A program made the translations under genes and the position numbers. The notes beneath the pieces are model-generated. The model saw only the letters and a program-made list of their open reading frames with translations, was not told the DNA's origin and searched no databases. From Ahrensia sp. (GTDB lineage: Bacteria > Pseudomonadota > Alphaproteobacteria > Rhizobiales > Rhizobiaceae): DNA of 64,000 bases. Below, piece after piece: positions 8,557-16,543 of the stretch (the first letter of the stretch is position 1; each line of letters opens with the position of its first letter). The stretch is from contig PAKZ01000001.1 in assembly GCA_002706335.1 (NCBI GenBank), positions 1 through 64,000 of the forward strand, in the 5' to 3' direction.

Positions 8557-8732
8557 ACGCCGGGGTCGAGGCCACCGGAGCCGGCGAGGGGTCCACACTC
8601 GTGGCGCAGGAAGTCCGCGAGTTGGTTCAGCGCTCCGCCGAGGCGGCCAAGCTGCGCGAACTCATCTCGCAGTGCACTGTCGACGCGAAGTCGGAGGGAG
8701 CCGGCGCGCTCAGAAACCTCCGGCGAAAATGA
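8556..8732 (+). pseudogene. methyl-accepting chemotaxis protein remnant
   Basis: Starting at the last base of the acyl-CoA ligase stop codon, this frame reads NAGVEATGAGEGSTLVAQEV, then RELVQRSAEAAK and LISQCTVDAKS. It is a clear but eroded copy of the cytoplasmic signalling tip of a chemotaxis receptor, whose usual wording is NAGVEAARAGE...VAQEVRALAQRSAEAAKEI..LI. The expected GRGFAV block is collapsed, residues are missing after AAK, and nothing upstream in this frame is a receptor, so the piece cannot be functional. It probably marks an old deletion that fused the end of a receptor gene to the ligase. Confidence 0.8.
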
Positions 8733-8790
8733 CCGCTCCTTTCCGCCGGAGCGCAGCGGACTGGGCCGAAGTGCAGGTCATCAGGACGAC

Positions 8791-8819
8791 CGGCCCGGTG
8801 CCTGCATCGGGCCGTTTCG
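8791..8819 (+). terminator. probable rho-independent terminator
   Basis: CGGCCCGG, an 8-nt loop and TCGGGCCG followed by TTT form a stem of seven pairs plus a G-T. It probably ended the lost chemotaxis gene and may now end the acyl-CoA ligase transcript. Confidence 0.5.
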
Positions 8820-8921
8820 TATTGGACGCGTAGGCAACTGGCGTTGTGCGGCACAATCTGGCATGCGTTGTCATGAATAGCTGGCGTGCCGCGTCGGCGG
8901 CCGGACCGAACGGAGCCTTCC

Positions 8922-9323
8922 ATGACCCAAAAACATTCCGGATCGTGCCTGTGCGGCGCGGTGACGTTCAAGATCGACGGGGAATTCGACAAGTTCTTCC
9001 TGTGCCATTGCAGCCGCTGCCGGAAGTTCTCCGGGACCGCGCATGCGTCGAACCTGTTTTCCTTCAAGGGCAAGGTCGACTGGCTGTCCGGCAAGGAGAA
9101 CGTCAAGTTCTACGACGTGCCGGACACGCGCTTCATGAAGGCGTTCTGTGCGGAATGCGGCTCGCCCCTGCCGCGGGAGCGCGAGGAGGCCGTGGTCGTG
9201 CCGGCGGGGTGCCTGGACACGCCAGTCGACATCGCGCCGAACGCGCATATCTTCTTCGCCGACCGGGCGAACTGGGACGAACATCTGGAAGAGGCCGAGA
9301 CGTTCGACCAGCGGCCGGGGTAG
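8922..9323 (+). CDS. GFA family protein (CENP-V/GFA zinc fold)
   Basis: About 133 residues of the GFA (glutathione-dependent formaldehyde-activating enzyme / CENP-V) fold. The zinc ligands are visible: SCLCGAVTF near the N terminus, CHCSRCRKFSG at about residues 26-36, and FCAECGSPL about 40 residues later. Some members bind S-hydroxymethyl-glutathione; most are uncharacterised. The ATG at 8922 has GGAG upstream and gives the standard start MTQKHSGSCLCGAV; the longer frame from 8886 looks spurious. The last codons (9305-9322) are one copy of an 18-bp repeat whose other copy is at 12267-12284. Confidence 0.9.
   Translation: MTQKHSGSCLCGAVTFKIDGEFDKFFLCHCSRCRKFSGTAHASNLFSFKGKVDWLSGKENVKFYDVPDTRFMKAFCAECGSPLPREREEAVVVPAGCLDTPVDIAPNAHIFFADRANWDEHLEEAETFDQRPG
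9305..9322 (+). repeat. 18-bp direct repeat, left copy
   Basis: CGACCAGCGGCCGGGGTA is identical to 12267-12284. It lies at the 3' end of the GFA gene, exactly where base composition drops into the AT-rich island, and could be an attachment or recombination site. Confidence 0.7.
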
Positions 9324-9380
9324 GAGCTCCAAGCCGTTGCAGCCCGCCCGATTCATCATCCAGATTTTTTCAAGCAGACG

Positions 9381-10277
9381 GTGACCATTTTGGAACGCGA
9401 AAATTACCCTGACCTGTTCATCGCCGCCGATAATGAAGCCAGGCGGAGACAGATGTTCTATTTTCGTTTGTTAGTCGCTCAGTATCTCTGTCTGTCCGTG
9501 GCAAGCGCCGTGACGCTTGCTGCCGTGTATGTTGAAGATCAGAAGATAATCCTCCTGATCTACCTTGGCGTGCTGATTGCCGGTTCCATCGCGGCAATGC
9601 TTCTCGCGACAATGAAACCCAATCAATCATGGTACCAGATGCGCGCTTTGGCCGAGTCATGCAAAACTCTCGCATGGAGATACATGATGGCGGCAGAGCC
9701 GTTCAATGATCGAACCGAAACATCGCGCGCAAAAGCTGTTTTCGCCGAGCGTCTCCATGACCTTCTCATGATCCAGAATCTGGATGCTTCGGCCCTTTTG
9801 AACGATGATTTGACCGGCGAGCATGCGACCGAAAAGATGGAAGACATCAGGTTGTCGACATACGAAGACCGGCGTGAATTTTACTTGAAGGGTCGGATTG
9901 ATGAGCAGTTGAAATGGTATAATGAAAAGGCAATCGGAAATAAATATAAGTCAAACGTGTTTTCTTTTCTGACTGTCTTAATATATGTGACTGCAATCGT
10001 CACGACGGTCGCTCAGATCCGATACTCATTCTTTCCCAATTCCGTTATCTGGATTTCGGAGCCGCTTCTTGTGGTTGCCGCCAGCGTGCTGGGTTATGCC
10101 CAGGCAAAGCGTTTCGCTGAACTTTCTTCCTCCTATGCCCTCACAGCCCTTGAGATCCGGAAGCTAAGATCCGGGTTCATGGCCGTACGCGACGACGATG
10201 AATTTGTCGACTATGTCAGAGAGGCTGAAAGCGCGTTCTCGCGCGAACACACACAATGGATTGCTCGTTCGTCGTGA
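9381..10277 (+). CDS. SLATT/DUF4231-like membrane protein
   Basis: A 298-residue protein with two membrane hairpins: segments at about 27-51 and 56-76, then 193-213 and 223-243, with helical cytosolic parts between and after. The opening YPDLFIAADNEARRRQ, the mid-protein YLKGRIDEQLKWYNEKA and the ending FSREHTQWIAR (285-296) match my memory of tandem SLATT_3-SLATT_1 (DUF4231-type) proteins. SLATT domains are predicted pore-forming or membrane effectors in nucleotide-signalled conflict systems. The start is GTG at 9381, or TTG at 9390, with weak ribosome sites. Codon use and GC are clearly lower than in neighbouring genes, suggesting transfer. It converges on the membrane protein at 10323-12032, 45 bases away. 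Confidence 0.75.
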   Translation: MTILERENYPDLFIAADNEARRRQMFYFRLLVAQYLCLSVASAVTLAAVYVEDQKIILLIYLGVLIAGSIAAMLLATMKPNQSWYQMRALAESCKTLAWRYMMAAEPFNDRTETSRAKAVFAERLHDLLMIQNLDASALLNDDLTGEHATEKMEDIRLSTYEDRREFYLKGRIDEQLKWYNEKAIGNKYKSNVFSFLTVLIYVTAIVTTVAQIRYSFFPNSVIWISEPLLVVAASVLGYAQAKRFAELSSSYALTALEIRKLRSGFMAVRDDDEFVDYVREAESAFSREHTQWIARSS

Positions 10278-10322
10278 CAGGATTTAGTCCGTCCGTGTCA
10301 TTCCTCGCCGCGTCTTCAAGGA

Positions 10323-12032
10323 TCAGTTCAGCGTAATTGCCCTTCGCATAGCGAGGATATACGCCAATTCCTCCTTGCGCTTGTTTACAACAAATACTGC
10401 CTCGTTACCGCGAATAACGAAACAGCGTACCCTGCCGGACCTGACAAGTTTAATCGCCTCTTCTCCGCCCGCGAGGCTGCAAACTTCTGGATTTTGTTCC
10501 AGATACCGCAAGGCCGACTCAGGATCGGGCGGTACTACGAAGACCACTTTGTCGACTGCGTTCGCCTCAAGAATCTTGTCCGTTTCCCATCCCGTAAAGT
10601 TGCCTTTGCCCAGAATGAAAATGATCCGCCGCGAGGCGGCGATCTGGTCAGAGACGAATGGTTGCCAGCGATCGTCCGACAGGTACTCCCTAAGCGCCCC
10701 CAACCGGTCCTGAGTTTCGCTGGGGTTTGCGACCGCTATGACTGGTGCGACCAGGAAACACTCACGCACAAGGACTTCTTCAAGACGTATTCTAAGGAAG
10801 CCGAAAACGTCGAAGTTTCCGAACAAGGTTGGAGAACGCCGTAACGTCATTTCATCGAGCGCGAAGGACCTTAACAGCAGGATGCGATTCTCGTCCCGAA
10901 GCTTGTCTTTTATGATCGCGTTCCGAGCCAAGCCGAACGCATACCTAAAAGACTGATACGCTTTCAGCGCTATGCCGAATACGGGAACAATCCAAACCGA
11001 TATGATGGCACCGATCGCCAAAACAAGTTTGCCGGTATCGGTGTCCCAGCCATCGCTTGCCCACACATAAGAAAGAACCAACGTTGGTGCGATCAAAACC
11101 ATATATGCGGTGATCCTGGGATTCGGCTTAACCGCGATAAGGTATGCCGTCGTACTCAAAACTATTAAAGTAATTGACCAGAAACCGACACCGGCTATGC
11201 CGATTACAAAGTGGCGGGTCTCCATGCTCACTATTGTCAGTTTTGAGATCCAGTTTGCCAATAATACGCCACCCCATTGTGGAAGGGGAAGTTGAGTGGC
11301 GGCCAGAGGCGCGCTGGTAATTACCAGCAATATTGCTACCCAGCTGAGCCCGGCCCGAAACTGAGGTGAAAACACTGCTCGCCGAAGAATTCTTGCGAGA
11401 AGTGGAAGCGAGAAAATTTCTAAACTGCTTCCATATTTGGAGATCGGGCCAATTCGCTTCCGCCAAGCCGCGTAGATAAAAATGTAGGGTAAGATGGCAA
11501 AGCCGGAAAACAGAAAAGAGATAATAAGAAGCGAGAAAAAAGCGCCCAATAGTGTATTGCTATCAAAACTGGATGATATCCAACCAGAAGCCTGTTTTAG
11601 GTATTCCAAGAGTAAGCCATTTTGGAACGGATAGGCTCCAAGCTGGGACGCGATCAAATCCAGCGCTAGCGCGAGGCAGGGCAGTGCCACAATTGTTGCG
11701 AGCGCCAAGATCCGCCAGCTTCGAAATGGCCGTGCCCACCGCTCTCGAACAAGCACAAATGCAATGGCGGGAGCAAAAACCAAAGCGCGGACAAGTGTCT
11801 CGTCAACGAGGCCTAAAAGGTCCGTAATCGCCGAACGAAAAGTCGAGCTGGTCGCAAATCCAAAAGTCTCGATTGCTTGTAGCATCAACGGAACCAGCAG
11901 TGCCGAAGTCACTGCCAATCCAGTAACGGATATGAAGATAATTCCCAGAAACGCGATGGCATCCAGCGGAGAAAGCAGCAGGCTCGCAAGATGGTACAGT
12001 CTCGTAGGCGCTGTCTGGCTTATTGCCTTCAA
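10323..12032 (-). CDS. polytopic membrane protein with C-terminal effector-like cytosolic domain
   Basis: A 569-residue protein. Residues 1-370 hold about seven or eight membrane segments (near 24-52, 82-96, 106-126, 160-188, 231-249, 275-300, 309-325, 335-357). The rest is a soluble alpha/beta domain with LLLRSF (385-390), EE (418-419), APVIAVANPSE (429-439), LGALREYLSDDRWQ (444-457) and WE (482-483). This pattern (LRSF, acidic pair, PVIAVG-P, LGA.R.Y..D.WQ, WE) recurs in bacterial multi-pass proteins, and I think it is related to TIR/SLOG-type nucleotide-processing folds; that assignment is inference. Between the upstream in-frame stop and the reading frame only TTG (12032) is a standard start. 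AT-rich, like its convergent SLATT neighbour. Confidence 0.7.
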   Translation of the reverse strand: MKAISQTAPTRLYHLASLLLSPLDAIAFLGIIFISVTGLAVTSALLVPLMLQAIETFGFATSSTFRSAITDLLGLVDETLVRALVFAPAIAFVLVRERWARPFRSWRILALATIVALPCLALALDLIASQLGAYPFQNGLLLEYLKQASGWISSSFDSNTLLGAFFSLLIISFLFSGFAILPYIFIYAAWRKRIGPISKYGSSLEIFSLPLLARILRRAVFSPQFRAGLSWVAILLVITSAPLAATQLPLPQWGGVLLANWISKLTIVSMETRHFVIGIAGVGFWSITLIVLSTTAYLIAVKPNPRITAYMVLIAPTLVLSYVWASDGWDTDTGKLVLAIGAIISVWIVPVFGIALKAYQSFRYAFGLARNAIIKDKLRDENRILLLRSFALDEMTLRRSPTLFGNFDVFGFLRIRLEEVLVRECFLVAPVIAVANPSETQDRLGALREYLSDDRWQPFVSDQIAASRRIIFILGKGNFTGWETDKILEANAVDKVVFVVPPDPESALRYLEQNPEVCSLAGGEEAIKLVRSGRVRCFVIRGNEAVFVVNKRKEELAYILAMRRAITLN

Positions 12033-12171
12033 TCTAAATGCTTCCCGATGTCCAGTAGCGAATATTCTTCATCCCGCTCACGCTCTCGTTACAGATTGAG
12101 AGATTCGCGGGTCTCATTGAAGTTCACTCACCGCCAAAACACAATCTCGAGCACAAATACCGACGGGTTCC

Positions 12172-12230
12172 CTGCCGTTTCTACGCTGCGTCGCCCTGGG
12201 GCTGGCCCTCCACGTCGGGGTAGCCCGGCG
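12172..12230. repeat. repeat-family segment, diverged copy
   Basis: It shares GCCGTT, GCTGGCCCTCC and the following CG-GGGG spacing with the element inside uvrD (3011-3067). It contains short inverted arms such as CCCGGCGCGGG, so it can fold. It is more diverged than the 21527 copy. Confidence 0.45.
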
Positions 12231-12266
12231 CGGGCTGGCGTCAAAATCGAGAAGGGTGACAAAGGC

Positions 12267-12284
12267 CGACCAGCGGCCGGGGTA
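12267..12284 (+). repeat. 18-bp direct repeat, right copy
   Basis: Exact match, same orientation, to 9305-9322. The bases immediately outside differ on both sides. It marks the right border of the AT-rich island. Confidence 0.7.
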
Positions 12285-12391
12285 AAAATTGTCCGTGGCC
12301 TTGTGCATGCAGAACCTTGCCATTTCGCTCGGTTCGGGTACGTTGCTCCTGCATTTGTATACATAGCTGATGCGATTTCGGGGAGGAAATC

Positions 12392-13390
12392 ATGTTCAAG
12401 ACACTCAGGGCGCTTGCGCTCGCTGCAGCTGCAACGGCCGTCATGGCCGCCGGCGCCACCGCGCAAAGCCGGATCACCATCGGAACAAACCCGCAGGGTT
12501 CGCTCTACTATACAGTCGGCGGCGGCATCGCCGCTGCCTTGCAGGAGGCGCTCGGACGGCAGGTGACTGTGCAGCCCTTCGCGGGTTCGACGGTCTATCT
12601 GCCGCTGGTCGCCAATGGCGAGGTCACGGTCGGGATCAATTCCAGCATCGACACAGGCGGCGTTTTCCGTGGCGATTACGGCGCCGATCCGCAGAACGAC
12701 CTGCGCGTCTTGGCGCGGCTGTGGGGATTGCGCGTCGGCATGGTCAGCCGCGCCAATGACAATCTCATCGAGATCAAGGATCTCAAGGGCAAGAAGGTCG
12801 TCACCGACTTCTCCGCGCTCAAGGCGGTCGGGCTCGTCAACCAGACGATGATCCAGGCCGGCGGGCTGTCGCTCGACGAGGTTGACGGCGTGACGGTTTC
12901 CGGGCTCGGACCTGGCATGGACGCCCTGACGGAAGGCACCCTGGATGCGAGCAGCATCGCGGTTGGCATTCCGCTGACCCAGCAGGCGCATGCGTCGATC
13001 CCCGGCGGCATCCGCTATGTCTCGATCACCGGCGAGAAAGCGACCGACGAGTTCGTCAACGAGCTGTATCCGGGCACCTATATCGTGACGATCGAACCGA
13101 CGCCCCGGCTTCCGGAAGTGACGGAACCGGTGAACGTGATCGGTTACGACGTGTTCCTGACCACGTCGGCATCGCTGAGCGACGAGGACGCGACATCGAT
13201 CCTCAACGCGCTCTATGAGGCATTCCCGCAGCTGCGCGAGGACTATGCGCCGATCCGTTCGGGCTCCGGCGAGCAGTTCGCCGAACCCTCCAACACTGTG
13301 CCTTTCCATCCGGCGGCGATCGCCTTCTACAAGGAAAAGGGCATGTGGACCGACGCGAACGACGCCAAGGAAGCGACTTTCGCGAAGTAA
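12392..13390 (+). CDS. TAXI-family TRAP solute-binding protein (system 1)
   Basis: A 332-residue periplasmic receptor of the TAXI class of tripartite ATP-independent transporters. A signal peptide spans about residues 1-26 (cleavage near ATA-QS). The mature protein starts RITIGTNPQGSLYYTVGGG, the family's ligand-binding opening with the polar loop after the first strand. Later landmarks are GVNSSIDTGG-like NSSIDTGGVF, LKGKKVVTDFSA and HPAAIAFYKEKGMW near the end. It should deliver a small carboxylate to the permease encoded next; the true ligand is unknown. GGGGAGGA precedes the ATG. A hairpin between this gene and the permease (13413-13440) likely lets the receptor be made in excess. Confidence 0.92.
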   Translation: MFKTLRALALAAAATAVMAAGATAQSRITIGTNPQGSLYYTVGGGIAAALQEALGRQVTVQPFAGSTVYLPLVANGEVTVGINSSIDTGGVFRGDYGADPQNDLRVLARLWGLRVGMVSRANDNLIEIKDLKGKKVVTDFSALKAVGLVNQTMIQAGGLSLDEVDGVTVSGLGPGMDALTEGTLDASSIAVGIPLTQQAHASIPGGIRYVSITGEKATDEFVNELYPGTYIVTIEPTPRLPEVTEPVNVIGYDVFLTTSASLSDEDATSILNALYEAFPQLREDYAPIRSGSGEQFAEPSNTVPFHPAAIAFYKEKGMWTDANDAKEATFAK

Positions 13391-13412
13391 GCGGACAGTC
13401 TTCCTGATCCAT

Positions 13413-13443
13413 AACGGAGCCCGCATCGCCGGGCTCCGTTTCC
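13413..13443 (+). terminator. intercistronic hairpin/attenuator
   Basis: AACGGAGCCCG and CGGGCTCCGTT form a perfect 11-bp stem with a 6-nt loop, followed by TTTCC. It lies between the receptor and permease genes of one operon, so partial termination or 3'-end protection of the receptor mRNA is likely. Confidence 0.7.
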
Positions 13444-13458
13444 AAATGGTCTAGTCCC

Positions 13459-15342
13459 GTGAAAAATTCGAATACGATTCGCGCCATCCTCGTCGCCATT
13501 CTGCCCGTGATGGGCGTGCTTTGGCTGCTGGACGCGCCCCAGAAATTCGGCTGGGTGATCATCACCGAGCAGTATCTCGCCGTGATTTGCGGCGTGGCCT
13601 GCCTCGTGGGGCTGATCGCCTCGCCGCTGCCCGGCCGGCTGGCGGTGCTGGACTGGATTTTCGGGCTGGCGACACTGGCGTCATGGGGCTGGCTCGCCTG
13701 GAATTACGAGGCCTGGCTGCTGGATCCGATCAATCGGGGACCGGCAAAATGGATACCCGCGGTCATCGCCATCCTCGGCGCGCTGGAGGCGACGCGGCGA
13801 CAATGCGGCACCGTGCTGGCGGCGCTCGCGGTGGCGTTTCTCGCCTATGGGTTCATCGGCTGGATGGCGCCGGGCATCTTCGAGGCCGCCTATCTCGCTC
13901 CGGCCCGCTACATTCTCTACATCTATAACGACACGAACGGCATTCCCGGCCTGGTGATGAATGTCGGCGCGACGCAGATCCTCGGCTTCATCGTGTTCGG
14001 CGCGACTCTGAACGCCGTCGGCGGCAGCCGGGCGATGACCGATCTCGCCTTGTCGACGATGGGGCACCGTCGCGGCGGCCCGGCAAAGGTGGCGATCCTC
14101 GCCTCGTCGCTGTTCGGGACGCTGAGCGGTTCGACCGTCGCGAATGTCATGTCGACCGGCGTCGTCACGATCCCGATGATGAAGAAATCTGGCTTTCCGG
14201 CGCGCTACGCGGCGGCGATCGAGGCGGTCGCCTCCAATGGCGGCCAGATCGCCCCGCCGGTGATGGGCGCGACGGCCTTCGTGATCGCCGAATTCCTGCA
14301 GGTTCCCTACACGGATGTCGTGGCGGCGGCGCTACTGCCGGCGGTGTTCTACTATTTCCTTCTCTATCGCATGGTCGACCGCTATGCCGCCGCCCACGGG
14401 CTTGACGGCGAGCCGCGCGAATCCCTGCCGCGGTTCAAGGACGCGCTGATCCACAGCTGGCCGTTGCTGGCGCCGTTGTTGGTGCTGATCTGGTTCCTGT
14501 TCTATCTCGGTTATTCGCCGGGCAAGGCGGCGCTCTATTCGTCGGGCGCGGCCTTTCTGCTGTTCGCGGTGACCAAGCCGCGCAAGGCGTTGCGGAAGAT
14601 CCCCGTGATCCTCAAGGAAAGCGGCAACACGCTTATCCCGATCCTGCTTGTCTGCGCGATCGCCGGCATCATCATCGGCACGATCAATGTGACGGGGCTC
14701 GGATTCGCGCTGACGCTGGCGCTCGGCAAGATCGCCTCGCTGGGCGGGGTCGTCGCGCTGCTGGTGGCGACGGCGGGGATCGCGATCATCCTCGGCGTCG
14801 GCATGCCGACCACGGGCGTCTATGTGATCGTCTCCGTGCTGCTCGCGCCGGCTTTGGTGCGGCAGGGCATCGGCGAGATGTCCGCGCATCTGTTCATCCT
14901 CTATTTCGGCCTGTTGTCGATGCTGACACCGCCGGTGGCGGTCGCCTCCTATTCGGCGGCCAGCATCGCCGGCAGCGACATGTGGCAGACCGGCGTGACC
15001 GGCGTCCGGCTGGCCATTGTCGCCTATCTGCTGCCTTTCATCTTCGCGCTCAATCCGGCGCTGCTGATGGAAGGAACATGGCTGCAGATCGCGGTATCCT
15101 GCGTCTCCGTCGCCATGGCGGGAACGTTGCTGGCCGAAGTGCTGGCCAATAAACGCGCCTATGGGGGCGGCGCCATGCGGCTCGCCGCGACCGTTGTCTC
15201 GATCGTCATCGGCGCGAGCACCGCGATCTTCGATCCGGCCAGTGTTACGGCCATTGCCATCGCGGCGATCTCTGTTCCCGTCGTCTGGGCGTTCGGCCGC
15301 CTGGGCGTATCTCCCATCACAGCCAAGGAGCCTGCCCAATGA
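13459..15342 (+). CDS. fused TRAP transporter permease (4TM + 12TM, system 1)
   Basis: A 627-residue inner-membrane protein in which the small (DctQ-type) and large (DctM-type) TRAP permease subunits are fused, as is normal for TAXI systems. The central part carries the typical wording: NVGATQILGFIVFG, LFGTLSGSTVANVMSTG, IPMMKKSGFPARYAAAIEA, GGQIAPPVMGATAF, and later GMPTTGVYVI and LTPPVAVASYSAASIAG. It uses an ion gradient, usually sodium, to import the substrate delivered by the preceding receptor. The start is GTG with a weak ribosome site, consistent with lower expression than the receptor. Its stop overlaps the amidohydrolase start by four bases (ATGA), so the two are translationally coupled. 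Confidence 0.93.
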   Translation: MKNSNTIRAILVAILPVMGVLWLLDAPQKFGWVIITEQYLAVICGVACLVGLIASPLPGRLAVLDWIFGLATLASWGWLAWNYEAWLLDPINRGPAKWIPAVIAILGALEATRRQCGTVLAALAVAFLAYGFIGWMAPGIFEAAYLAPARYILYIYNDTNGIPGLVMNVGATQILGFIVFGATLNAVGGSRAMTDLALSTMGHRRGGPAKVAILASSLFGTLSGSTVANVMSTGVVTIPMMKKSGFPARYAAAIEAVASNGGQIAPPVMGATAFVIAEFLQVPYTDVVAAALLPAVFYYFLLYRMVDRYAAAHGLDGEPRESLPRFKDALIHSWPLLAPLLVLIWFLFYLGYSPGKAALYSSGAAFLLFAVTKPRKALRKIPVILKESGNTLIPILLVCAIAGIIIGTINVTGLGFALTLALGKIASLGGVVALLVATAGIAIILGVGMPTTGVYVIVSVLLAPALVRQGIGEMSAHLFILYFGLLSMLTPPVAVASYSAASIAGSDMWQTGVTGVRLAIVAYLLPFIFALNPALLMEGTWLQIAVSCVSVAMAGTLLAEVLANKRAYGGGAMRLAATVVSIVIGASTAIFDPASVTAIAIAAISVPVVWAFGRLGVSPITAKEPAQ

Positions 15343-16409
15343 GCGAACGCTATCCCGCCTTTCCGCCGCGCAACCCCAATCCGCCATACAAGCGGATCGC
15401 GACCGAGGAGGCTTGGCTGCCGACGAACATCCTCGACCTCTATCGCAAGGAGATCGCGGAGAAGAACATCAACGACGCGGGTTTCAACGCGCTGTGGACC
15501 TTCTTCGTCGGCGACTCGGAGCTGGCGCGCGGCCACCAGAGGCGTATCCAGTCACTCGGCGAGGAACGGCTCTCCGACATGGATGCCTCCGGCATAGACA
15601 TGGCCGTCCTGTCGCTCGGCTCGCCGGGCGTGCAGCTCTTCGATGCGGCTACCGCGACTGCGCTCGCCAGGGACGCCAACGATCAGATGGCCGAGGGGAT
15701 TGCAAAGCACCCCGACCGCTATGTCGGGCTTGCCGCCTTTTCGCCCCTCGACACCGAGAACGGCCCGAAGGAACTGGAACGCGGCGTGACGAAACTCGGC
15801 ATGCGTGGCGGCATCCTCAACGGCCATACGCTTGGCACCTATCTCGACGACGAGAAATACTGGGGCCTGTTCGAGGCGGCCGAAGCACTCGACGTGCCGA
15901 TCTACCTGCATCCGAACACTCCGTCGCCGCAGATGGTCGAACCCTTCCTGCCGCGAGCGCTGGACGCCGCGGTGTACGGCTTTGCCTGCGACACCGGCCT
16001 GCACGCATTGCGGCTGACGGTCGCCGGCATTTTCGACCGCTTCCCGAAACTCCAGATCATCCTCGGACATTGCGGGGAGGCGCTGCCTTACTGGCTTTAC
16101 CGGATCGACTTCATGCATAGCCGCATCGCCGCGACCGGACGCCATCCGAACGTCAAGCCGCTGAAACGGCGCGCCTGGGACTACCTGATTGACAATTTCT
16201 ACTACACCTCGTCCGGCGTCGGCTGGGAGCCGCCGATCAAGTTCGTGATCGACAATATCGGCACGGACCGGATGATGTATGCGATGGATTATCCGTGGCA
16301 GTTCGTGAAGGAAGAGGTGGGGGCGCTTGACGCGATGGATATCCCCGACACCGCCAAGAAAGCCTTCTTCGAGGACAATGCGCGCAAGCTGTTCAAGATA
16401 AACGGCTGA
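15339..16409 (+). CDS. amidohydrolase-family enzyme, decarboxylase-like
   Basis: A 356-residue amidohydrolase_2 (PF04909-type) TIM barrel. The usual HxH at the first strand is replaced by ATEEAW (about residues 23-28), as in the resorcylate / 5-carboxyvanillate decarboxylase branch. Other landmarks are the metal-ligand His in YLHPNTPSP, the catalytic block LGHCGEALPYWLYRID, and the strand-8 Asp in YAMDYPWQF. This branch performs metal-dependent non-oxidative decarboxylation of hydroxybenzoates or hydrolysis of related acids. It is the last gene of the TAXI-TRAP operon, so its substrate is probably what the transporter imports. Function is family level only. Confidence 0.85.
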   Translation: MSERYPAFPPRNPNPPYKRIATEEAWLPTNILDLYRKEIAEKNINDAGFNALWTFFVGDSELARGHQRRIQSLGEERLSDMDASGIDMAVLSLGSPGVQLFDAATATALARDANDQMAEGIAKHPDRYVGLAAFSPLDTENGPKELERGVTKLGMRGGILNGHTLGTYLDDEKYWGLFEAAEALDVPIYLHPNTPSPQMVEPFLPRALDAAVYGFACDTGLHALRLTVAGIFDRFPKLQIILGHCGEALPYWLYRIDFMHSRIAATGRHPNVKPLKRRAWDYLIDNFYYTSSGVGWEPPIKFVIDNIGTDRMMYAMDYPWQFVKEEVGALDAMDIPDTAKKAFFEDNARKLFKING

Positions 16410-16443
16410 CACAGCGCGGCGTCCGATCCAATCGAGACAATCG

Positions 16444-16470
16444 GGCCGGCGAACTCACCGCGCCGGCCTT
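16444..16470 (+). terminator. probable terminator of TRAP-amidohydrolase operon
   Basis: GGCCGGCG and CGCCGGCC form an 8-bp stem with a 9-nt loop, then TTATG. The run of T is short. The surrounding sequence resembles 26868-26910. Confidence 0.45.
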
Positions 16471-16492
16471 ATGTGTGGACCGGTAATCTTTC

Positions 16493-16514
16493 CGATCATG
16501 AATTATCATGATCG
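16493..16514. promoter_or_regulatory. palindromic operator candidate upstream of mprF
   Basis: CGATCATGA, spacer ATTA and TCATGATCG form a perfect 9-bp inverted repeat, 77 bases before the mprF start. Its AT-rich centre and symmetry are typical of a dimeric repressor or activator site. The binding protein is unknown. Confidence 0.45.
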
Positions 16515-16543
16515 GGAACCGGGCCAGCGTCTTTTTGCGTTCG

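Larger units (their letters stand above)
12033..12391. other. island edge with repeat sequences
   Basis: No gene is supported. The left part is AT-rich and must hold the promoter of the minus-strand membrane gene. From about 12172 the sequence becomes GC-rich, with a repeat-family segment (12172-12230) and the right copy of the 18-bp repeat (12267-12284). A GGGGAGG ribosome site for the next gene sits just before 12392. Confidence 0.6.

Noticed and set aside
9323-12284. Island as a transposon or insertion sequence
   Set aside because: There is no transposase and no terminal inverted repeat, only a direct repeat, so it is not called a mobile element.
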